This document shows positions 55,771 through 64,000 of a stretch of DNA of 64,000 nt, piece after piece. Below the pieces are notes generated by a model. The model was not told where the DNA came from, searched no databases, and saw nothing but the letters and a program-made list of their open reading frames with translations. This DNA comes from Xylaria sp. FL1777. Its lineage: Eukaryota > Ascomycota > Sordariomycetes > Xylariales > Xylariaceae. Both the position numbers and the translations under genes were made by a program. The stretch's first letter is position 1. Each line of letters starts with the position of its first letter. The DNA is taken from positions 620,001-684,000 of the forward strand of contig MU400512.1 of NCBI GenBank assembly GCA_022578965.1, given 5' to 3'.

Positions 55771-58227
55771 TTAAGCAGCCTCAATAAGGCAACGATGATT
55801 ATGGGGGCTTGAAATGAAATGCATGGCTTGTTTCATGTCATTGTTGCTCATACCCTCAAGCCCAGACACGCGTGACTTGGGGAAAGCCCGGAAGAAGTAG
55901 GCAAGTCCCATACGAAGCTCAATGTATGCAAGGTGCATACCAATGCACGCTGAAAGGAGAAGTTTAGTAGTCGAATAGATGAGAATAGAGATGAATGTGG
56001 GAGACGAACCTCTTGAACCACCGCCGAATGCCATCATGGAATCCTTCATCCCCTTCGTGGGAGTTTCCCACCTTGCAGGATTATACTAGATATTTAAAGT
56101 TAGTAATTGTTGATAATCATAAGTGGTATCAAGAGAATCGGAAACTCCCAAGAGTAATTATAGTAGGCCGAACTCCTCTGATTTAGCACCAATACCACTG
56201 AGACATATCAAATGGCATATGAGACTCTACCTTACTGACCTCATCTGGATTGGGAAACACTTCCGGGTTTCTATGAAGGGTCCACGCCTGAGTGGTGACG
56301 GTAATGCCACTAGGAAGCCAATATCCTGCAATGTCGGCGCCTTCCTTCGGAACATATCGTGGAAGGCCACCGGGGACCACGGGAAAGAGACGTAGACATT
56401 CTGTGATACACTGGTTTAAGAAAGGCAGATATTTCAGGTCGTCTGCAGTGAAGTCTGCCGGCAATTTTTCTAGTTCTTTAACTAGCTGATCTCTGAGCTC
56501 CGGTTGCTTACATAAAGCCCAAGTCAAGTATGTAAGGGTGTTAGATGAGGTGCTAAGTGTCAGTCAGCAAGAGACCTGAAGAAATATCGGCATCCTGTAC
56601 CGAAAACCATAATAATATAGAATATATAAAAGAAGACTGTAAAAACGGACTCGCTGCCTGCTATGATGTAAATTTCGGCGTCTAGAAGGAAGGCAGTTAA
56701 CAATGGTGTTTTGTAAATAAAAGGGCGGTCTTTTGAAGCCAAAGCCCATAATCATCACAGAGGCTGTCAATCACCCGGGGGGGGGGGGGGGGGGGGGGGC
56801 GCAAAAAAATAAAAATTTATATATAATTTTAGGTTAATACGACTTAATTCGAAACAATCAACAACATATATAAAATAAAGAATATAAAAATTTANNNNNN
56901 NNNNGCCCGCCCCCCCCCCCCCCCCCCGCCCATACCATTCCTTATTTCAGTATCTGTTAGGGATTCTCCGTCTATAGTCGTTCCTTGCACCAGCTTACTG
57001 AAAAGTACTATATTCAGAATGTTAGCTGTACTGAAGTTGCTTCAGTGTTTTAAAACAAACTGACACGGCCTTCCTTCATCTTTACTTTCTATTTCGTCCC
57101 TCAGCTTCTGTAATTTCGTACTCGCGTAGCTCGTTAGCCGTTTTGCAATCGTTTTCAAGGAGTCGCTAAAGCCTGGGAGCGGAAACGGAACACTGTAAGA
57201 CTTCATTAAAATCCATAGCCTACGCCAATCTTTTGAGGCTTTTCTGGTATTTCTGTATTCATTTTTCTTCTTTTTCTTTTGAGTATAATGGGCCTATGTA
57301 CTGAGAATTGGGACATAGAATTTCCTCTGAATAGGGAATAAAACATGGGAAAATATGACTTACTGGTATAAGATTGGCATCAGGAATGTCAGCTGGGATG
57401 CAATAGTGATGATGAATCCCACAGACCGAAGATCCTTGATATAAGTATCGATTTGCTTCTTTTGATTAGTATATAACGCCCCAGTAGACGAGTTTCCTTA
57501 CTTTGCCGTTTTCAAGCGCATGAAAAGACTCTCCAAAGGTCAACTGGCCAATAATGTCTGTGGTCATGAACATCCACCATTTGTAGACATCTACAGCCTT
57601 TCTGGTTCTCATTTCCTGTCCCATTCTTTCAACAGTGAAGCGGACTTTCTCTTCGATCTGCGGTTCCATTGCCTTCAAGCTATTCTCGGATAATGGCTGA
57701 GATAGCAATTTTCGATGCCGGCGATGAAAGTTTATATCCTGGGTATTGAGTATATTCTCCTTCTTATAAGCAATCCCCAAGTAGAAATCTGTCTTTATGA
57801 AATCGGCTTTGACGCGATGGATTTTTTTCGTAGCCTCGATATCAGCTACGTCGACCTCATCCGGCCCTAGTCGTACCACCGAACCTGCAGCAGTTTTAAC
57901 CCTAAGGACTGTAGTTTAAACAAAACATTACTATTTTTCCTTACCATACTTGTCATGTAGTTGATCAACATAGATAGGGCCCTCCCCCCTAATAGTCTTC
58001 ATTTTCACCACGACGTTCGTCCACTTAGTGTACCATGGGCCAGGAATGTTGGCTAGGGGTGCGAAGAGCAGGCGGCGAATGATGACCTATGGATCGTAAG
58101 TTATTAAGTAAAGTAGACGTACAGGGTGTAAAGGTAAAAGTACCGCAAGGATAACCGCTATAAGTGAAATACCAGCAGTTTGGCGCAACCCAATGCTACG
58201 GAGGTCATGAGACTCTAGAGCATTCAT
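55771..58227 (-). CDS. Cytochrome P450 monooxygenase
   Basis: Ten exons: 58227-58144, 58086-57945, 57884-57502, 57455-57364, 57219-57067, 56997-56936, 56681-56651, 56552-56240, 56085-56010 and 55949-55771; all phases close to 504 residues. An N-terminal membrane anchor (TAGISLIAVILAVIIRR) precedes the proline-rich hinge LANIPGPWYTKW. The oxygen-binding I-helix AGSDTSSNTLTY (313-324), the K-helix E367-x-x-R370 (ECLRLFP) and the heme loop FGGGSRACIG with Cys447 are all present, so the enzyme should be active, with an ER-bound reductase partner. Closest in feel are the fungal benzoate/trichothecene-type P450s; the substrate is unknown. Intron 6 contains the assembly gap. Intron 7 needs a weak GTCC donor. 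Exon 5's GTGTCA and exon 8's GTCAGT donors are also non-standard. Confidence 0.88.
56777..56927. other. Assembly gap between G23 and C18 homopolymers in a P450 intron
   Basis: A run of 23 G at 56777-56799, an AT-rich stretch, 10 N at 56895-56904, then gcccg and 18 C at 56910-56927. Everything lies within the P450 intron 56682-56935. It could be a real low-complexity intron the assembler failed on, or an artefact of homopolymer sequencing. Confidence 0.95.
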
Positions 58228-59588
58228 AATGGCGGCGAAGTGTCTCTCAGCTTTCTACTAGTAAGTTGATTGTTGCTAAGCTATGGGTTCACCTTATTTC
58301 CTTCATAACTCACAGGAAGTCGAATTTTTATAGAATCTCGAATTCTAGGGATGTGAATAATCAACAAAACCCTCGGCTTATGTGTATCGCGGTCGACATG
58401 TATATGCCTGGTATCATGACTAGGCTCCAACGTGTTGCCCGCATTTAAGATTACTGATACAAAGAAACAGCTACTCTCGGACAATAGATCTTTACAGGTT
58501 CCCGTGGCTTAAGTTGCACCTTTCTCCGCTCCTACTAATCAGTGTGAGAGGGTTTTAGTAGGGCTGCATCATCTTCGTTTAAACTACCATGGAGTCGGCC
58601 GGATTCCTATGCCGGGTCAGCTGAATTTCCAGACTATTATATACTCTTTCCCTCTCTTGAACCTTCATCGTCAACTCATCTGCTTGGCATATTACGGCAT
58701 AATGATCTAGCTTTATAGTTCTCAGTCTCATGAACTATTCGACGCATTCAGACAGCGGCTCGTCACTTTGTTCAGTATCTGATACATATAGATGCACTTA
58801 CAATCACATCGTTATTTGGTGTGGACATACGAAGTTATAGCCAATGCCCTGCAGCTATTATAATGACTATTGAGAGTAATATATGGTAATATAGTAATTG
58901 ATGTTGTATGTAGCTAGAGGTACAACCAACGTGTAGTGCCCAGTGATGCGATATGATGCATGCAAAGTGCGCCGGCGTGATATATACCTATGTAATTTAT
59001 AGTTGCTTTTAAAATCTAAATTTATTTTTAATCCTGGGATGTGGCGAATAATAAGAGTACTGGTGGCTGTTCTTTTTATCTCTAAGCTCATCATTATTAT
59101 CAGGCCACTAACCCCAACAGATTGCGACAACTTGTTAGTATGGTATAATTGATTCCATGATACGCTCGCAGAAATGAACAAGTAACCTGTATATGCTAGG
59201 ATAAGTTATTAAGAGTTAGCTGTCAAGGATTTTAGAGCCCCTTGCGCAATATCAGTAATCGTAACGCGGTGAGAAGGTCAGAAGAATTTCTCGGCAGGGA
59301 TATAACCTCCCTAGGTACCTAAACAGTTGACTAAAGCGTAGTCTTGTAATTAGCGAGTTTTTCAATTTATTGCATATACATGCTGAGGAACCCCTGATAG
59401 GTGTTTTCAGTTCCCTGACCAATAAACAGAGGAGCATGTTTCCTTTCTTCATTTACTCCTAACCTCGGACAATGATGCTCTGTATATGGCTTCGGTAAAC
59501 GAGCTACTAACTGAGCTACAAACACTTTCATTAGGAAACAGCTGGGTACCTAGGTACCTGTGATTAGGCCCCTATTCGTTAGTTGAAT
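58228..59588. other. Divergent intergenic region, AT-rich
   Basis: Promoter space for the P450 (-) and HET (+) genes. The only frames are short and AT-biased (58266-58448, 58867-59181). CTAGGTACCT words lie at 59311 and 59547. Confidence 0.55.
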
Positions 59589-61470
59589 ATGCGCTTAATA
59601 AACACGTCAACATTCAATATCCACGAGTTCCCTGGCGACAGCATTGAGGACTATGCCATCTTGTCCCATACTTGGGGGGAGGAAGAATGTTCTCTCCAGG
59701 ATATGTCAAGCGCGGACGTTGAAACACGGAAAGGCTACGTTAAGATCAAATTCTGTTGTCAGCAGGCCCTAATTGATGGTCTTAATTGGGCCTGGGTTGA
59801 TACGTGAGTGTGCAATGGCAGCTTACTGTGGATAGCTGAACTGAACATCATGAAGTTGTTGCATAGACAAAACAAGCACTGCGGAACTATCGGAGGCCAT
59901 CAATTCCATGTTCAGGTGGTATAGCAACGCAAAAGTATGCTATGCGTATCTAGCCGACGTCACACACCAAGACGGGCTTGCTTCCAGTCGATGGTTTAGC
60001 AGAGGCTGGACTCTGCAAGAGCTGATAGCACCTAAGGTCGTTCGATTCTACTCAGTCGACTGGATGTCTTTGGGCCTAAAGTCTGAGCTAAGTGTTACAC
60101 TCCAGGAAATTACTGGTATCGATGCGTTTGTCCTCTCGACTGGAAACTTAAGTCGGGCGTGCGTAGCGATGAAGATGTCTTGGGCGGCGAGTCGTAATAC
60201 TACTCGGATTGAAGACCAGGCATATTCGCTTATGGGGATATTTGACGTTAATATGCCCTTGATCTATGGTGAAGGCAGAAAAGCCTTTTTGCGTCTCCAG
60301 CAAGAGATCCTGCGGGTATCTGACGATCAGTCGCTTTTTGCCTGGGGCGCACCGGAAGTATTTCCCGACATGCACAACTTTCTCAAATCTTGGATGCCTG
60401 AGGCGCATTCGCATGGACTCTTCGCAGATTCTCCAGCGGACTTCTTCACCAATCACGAAATGTTACAAACTAGTTACAAAGAGGACAGGCCTCCCCCTAC
60501 CATACATGGCAATGGCGTACGGGTCCAATATCCAGTTTGCACGAAAGGCGTCTACGAGTTTATTATACTGGCCTGCACCACTCGTAAGACAGCGCGAGCT
60601 TACATCGGCATCCCAATAGAGAACTGTGACGGTTTATTCTACGTGCGATGCGGCCCTCTGATCCTTATCTTTCCAGGAGATTGGACCAAAGCGTACGCTA
60701 AGGTGTTAGTTGTGAAAGAGCCCCCTGTCGGGCTCGTGACATCTCCACCAATAGCTTTCCAAATTATACGGACGCCGAATAGGACAAGAAAGAGGAAACA
60801 AGATCCTTTTTTGCTAGATGATGTGTTTTGTCTATCTCATGCTAGATACCATCCCGTTGAACACTCCATTGTTGTTTCGCCCGAACATAGGGGACCACAT
60901 GCGGTATTGTTCTTTGCCTCCAGCACCGCTTTTGACGAAAAGAGACTATCAATAGATGGCGCATTTCCTATACGATCCTTCGCCATTATTCTGGGTACCT
61001 CGAGATATCCATGGGCAACATTTATCCCTATTCTACGTGATGCGCACGCCGATGCAGACTTCCATGAGATACTGCGAAAGACCCCCAGAATGGCTCGGTA
61101 CTGCATGACAAAAGATCAGTTGAAAGAGAGACTTCTCCGATATGATGTGGCTGAGTTCCCCTCTAGGAATATTAGGTTAGATGAGCTCCTATCAGTATGG
61201 CCCATCTCACCGTCTGTTTACCGAAATCTGGAGGTCTCTGTCGACCTGACTATAGAACAAATCAATCTGGTAGATGAAGCTGTTTTTGTCTCAATCGACG
61301 TCTACGAGGTCAGAGTGAATCACGAGGCGTCAACACCAGTGTTTATACACTCCAAGGATGTGGTTAACATCGAAAGACCAATCCAAGAGCGTGAGAAATA
61401 CTACCCGAACTGGTTGACAATTGACGAGTTAGAATGGTTTATAGATAGAATACCCTGGGAGCAACGATGA
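59589..61470 (+). CDS. HET-domain protein
   Basis: Two exons, 59589-59803 and 59856-61470, with a 52-base intron (GTGAGT donor, ATGAAG acceptor) whose joining rebuilds the family motif WVDTCCIDKTSTAELSEAINSMF; 609 residues. HET landmarks: start MRLINT, YAILSHTWGEEE at 22-33, the DTCCID motif, YAYLADV, and WFSRGWTLQELIAP. After the domain come SRNTTRIEDQAYSLMGIFDVNMPLIYGEGRKAF and QSLFAWG, typical of fungal HET proteins, then a C-terminal region of about 350 residues with no recognised repeats. HET proteins trigger cell death in vegetative incompatibility and other non-self responses; the effector trigger here is unknown. It lies 4.3 kb from the caspase-CHAT-caspase block, with the P450 gene between. 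Confidence 0.92.
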
Positions 61471-61850
61471 CGCACATGCTCACTCTCCTTGACTATAATC
61501 TTAGACGCTCAGTTCGGAGCCACTGCTGACTCGTTATGGCAGTTCAGTCAGCACCAAAAAATGAAACTATATAGGTGAATAGGGGTTAATCTGTGGCCAA
61601 CCCCCCCTCTCCATCACGACCTCTGAGCCCGAAATATTTGCTCAACTTACTACTAATAATTAATTTGAAGAGTCTTTTTAGTAATTCTATTTGTATTAAA
61701 GTGTGAACAGGACATTTGAGTGTATATAGTTGGTCTATGATGGATTCTAGTACAAGCTGCTCAACAACTCTATTTCACTCTTAGTTACACCTCTTACCCC
61801 TAAAAATGCGGCCATGATGAAGGAAATGGACTTTCATATAGGAGTGGTCC
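61471..61850. other. Convergent intergenic spacer
   Basis: 3' flanks of the HET gene and the MFS exporter gene. AT-rich, no gene seen. Confidence 0.6.
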
Positions 61851-63562
61851 CTAAGTGCTACTGGCGGCACAATAAGGACTACGAGTCCGAAGATTTTCAC
61901 CGAAGAACCACAAGGTGAATACAACAGCGGATCCGAGGACCGCGAATGCAGCAGCGAGTACCGTAGCACCAAGCCCGAAACCTAAGGCATCGAACAAATA
62001 GGGCGCGAATAAAGGGAAAAAGGCAGCAGTTAAGCTCCGTGCTACCAGGTTGGTGGAAATAGCTGATGCCGCATATCGGCTATATGCGTCAATAGTGTAA
62101 ACCGACACACATCCGGAACAAACGTAGACGCCTGTACCCAGTATAAAGCTCCCAATATTCGGTAGGATCCAATGAAGTTTCCGTTGTCCTGTCCATCCCC
62201 ACCATAAAAGACCTATCGGGACGAGTGCGGTCCCTATAATCATGGGGGGGACACGGAACTCGGGGCGGGCAATCCCATGATTGCGAGCTTTGAGTTTGAG
62301 ATAGATATAATCGTTGAGATGGCCGGCAATGTTGACGCCGAGAATAAGACCGGCAGCAAACGATATGTAATTTAAGCTCCCAATGCTGACACTCTCGCCG
62401 TACTTCTCGGTCCAGAGAAGAGGATACTCAAACAAGAACAGAAACATAGTTCCGTATAAAAGCGCCATATATGAGGCCAGAAGTTGGATAATAACCTGCG
62501 TGGCCAACATACGGAAGGGTCGCTGCAGGTTTGTTCTCATGAGCTCGAAGAAAACCTTTGCGCTTTGGGGTGAGATGGTTGATTTAGACGAGGTGCCTTT
62601 AGCTGCGCGCCTTCGCAGTTGCTCCAGTCTGGGTTCGTATGTCTCGTGCAGACAAGTAATGGCAATAGCTATCACGACAGCCGACGCAATAGATGTGACC
62701 CAAAATATCCACCGCCAGTTGGTGCCCTCCGAAATAAAGGCGCCTAGGATAGGGCCTAAGGCAGGTCCTAAAAGGGGGGCCGCCATGTAGAAGGCAAAAG
62801 CTCTCCCTCTCTCCTCAGCGCTCCAAAGGTCGCTCATGAGCCCTCCAGCAAGTGCATCTGCCACGCTGGCCCCAAACCCCGACAGGAGTCGAAAAGCCAA
62901 TATTCTACCAATACCCAGGGTCAGCAATCGTTTTTGAGAATAACACGTATGTACTTGGAAAAGCTTATAGATCATGAACTTAGCCTAAAGGGGAGCACTC
63001 GTACTCTACAAGTCGCTAGAAAGAGGAGAAGATGACTTTGAGAATCACTTACTGGCCGAGAGTGGAGGACGCTCCACAAGCCACATTCCAGATGACGAAG
63101 ATCGTGCTGGCAACGATGAGGACAGGTTTGCGACCGTACACTTCAGATAGGGGCGCTAGCAGCAATGGAGACAACCCAACCCCGACTAGAATCAACGAAT
63201 TCACCAGCAGCCACTGGTACGCCTGTGTGATATGTAGATCTTCCGAGATCTTCTTCTCAGCTGGCGCCAGCATCGTCTCGGATAGGGGCTGCAGGAACGA
63301 GAAGGCCGACATGATCATTGTTGCTGTCCATTTTCTCAGGCGAGGCCAATACAGGGGACGCTGGGGATCGTCGGCTGCTCTCCAGACACTCTAGACCATC
63401 AGTCAGCTTCGACAACAGTCAAGAAGTTACGATTTCGAGTATAAGTGAATAGTAACGTACTTGGTCTGTCGGTGATGCATTCGTATCCAAGCATTCTGCC
63501 CCTGCTGATATCGAACCCTTTTCGAGGCTTGTGTGATCAGTTTCCGCCTGTGTCGTTTCCAT
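61851..63562 (-). CDS. MFS drug/polyamine exporter-type transporter (DHA1)
   Basis: Three exons, 63562-63461, 63390-63053 and 62904-61851, joined in phase to 497 residues. A 45-residue polar N-terminus is followed by WPRLRKWTATMIMSAFSFL, the usual entry to helix 1. Family motifs include LAPLSEVYGRKPV between helices 2 and 3, RLLSGFGASVADALAGGLMSD in helix 4, EERGRAFAFY, and GPALGPILGAFISEGTNWRWIFW in helix 5, which is motif C of the drug:H+ antiporter-1 group. LHETYEPRLEQLRRR starts the central loop. The second half has six hydrophobic segments, ending in a short polar tail (RSPYCAASST). The likely role is proton-driven export of small toxic compounds or polyamines. With the P450 at 55.8-58.2 kb it could form part of a detoxification set, but HET lies between them. 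Confidence 0.92.
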
Positions 63563-64000
63563 GTTGTCTTCGCATTAGAGAATGACCAGAGAGCCTTGGA
63601 CTACCTAATCGTGAGCCTTGAGCTTTGAGCTTGGCGTGCAAAAGAGGGGTGAACAGGGCAATGTGAACAAAGTGACGGGGGACATACGGTACACAGAACA
63701 AAGAGGGCAAGTTTTAGAGCCTGGTGCCCTGTGCTCCAGTGCTCCAGTGCTCCTATACTCCTGTGCTCCCTTGCTTCCTACCTGACCTACCGGCGTCTAG
63801 GTAGGTACCTCCTTCTCCCTTCTCGTCAACATGTAGGTACTGCATATAGGCATCCGAAATAGTGATACATATTACTTGTGATACCTGACGAGCCCTACTA
63901 AAAGATGGCGCACCCACTAAGGTATGGTACCATTTATGCATGGTACTCGGGTGAGACTTATGCGGCTCTGGTTGGATGATCTACACCCCTCCTCCTCCTC
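63563..64000. other. Promoter side of the MFS exporter gene
   Basis: No supported gene. Contains an imperfect repeat of gctccagtgctcc-like units near 63730-63770 and a TCTAGGTAGGTACCTCC word near 63796. Confidence 0.55.

Noticed and set aside
56895..56904. P450 gene broken by the N gap
   Set aside because: Exons on both sides join in phase to an intact I-helix region; the gap is intronic.
59440..59525. tRNA-like sequence (ggtaaacgagctactaactgagctac)
   Set aside because: Only a D-arm-like fragment; no acceptor stem or T-arm could be paired.

Overview
The window looks like nuclear DNA from a filamentous ascomycete, probably a sordariomycete (an inference; no marker gene fixes the species). 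Genes carry 0 to 9 short introns, mostly 46 to 150 bases, with fungal GTRAGT-like donors and CTAAC-like branch sites. Family content is also typical of these fungi: HET domain, Ser/Thr-rich anchored wall proteins, a Syt1-type Sec7 factor, DUF6594, fungal CHAT and caspase proteins. Genes are far apart, with intergenic stretches of 0.3 to 4.5 kb. I saw no intact transposon, rRNA, tRNA or CRISPR array.

Layout. 0-13 kb: an AUH-type enoyl-CoA hydratase (-), then two secreted peptidases facing each other tail to tail (M6 metalloprotease +, S28 serine carboxypeptidase -), a GPI-anchored Ser/Thr/Pro-repeat wall protein (-) and a DUF2237 protein (+). 13-31 kb: a long empty stretch, a 1512-residue Sec7-PH Arf exchange factor, a single-pass surface protein whose N-terminal Cys module matches that of the GPI protein, an F-box protein and a membrane-tethered SGNH hydrolase. 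31-43 kb: an orphan multi-exon gene that may be decaying, a sugar transporter, a broken small secreted-protein gene and a GH49 dextranase. 43.7-61.5 kb: a stress/self-recognition type island with DUF6594 membrane protein, a 90-residue orphan protein, caspase-like protease 1, a giant TPR-CHAT protease, caspase-like protease 2, a cytochrome P450 and a HET-domain protein. 61.8-63.6 kb: a DHA1-type MFS exporter.

How genes may work together. The clearest candidate system is the 46.6-55.3 kb block. Two paralogous caspase-like hydrolases with the same unusual C-terminal half flank a TPR-CHAT protein, itself a predicted caspase/separase-clan protease. All three keep an intact His/Cys dyad. Caspase 1 and CHAT converge (220 bases apart); CHAT and caspase 2 diverge from one 1-kb spacer. 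With DUF6594, a small three-exon protein and HET nearby, the block looks like a proteolytic cell-death or non-self-response locus; that role is inference from families and gene order. Separately, M6 and S28 peptidases could act in succession on extracellular protein, and the dextranase with the nearby sugar transporter could release and import glucose oligomers.

Exon boundaries were derived by hand from splice signals and reading-frame closure. The only assembly gap (10 N between G and C homopolymers) lies inside an intron of the P450 gene and does not break the predicted protein.
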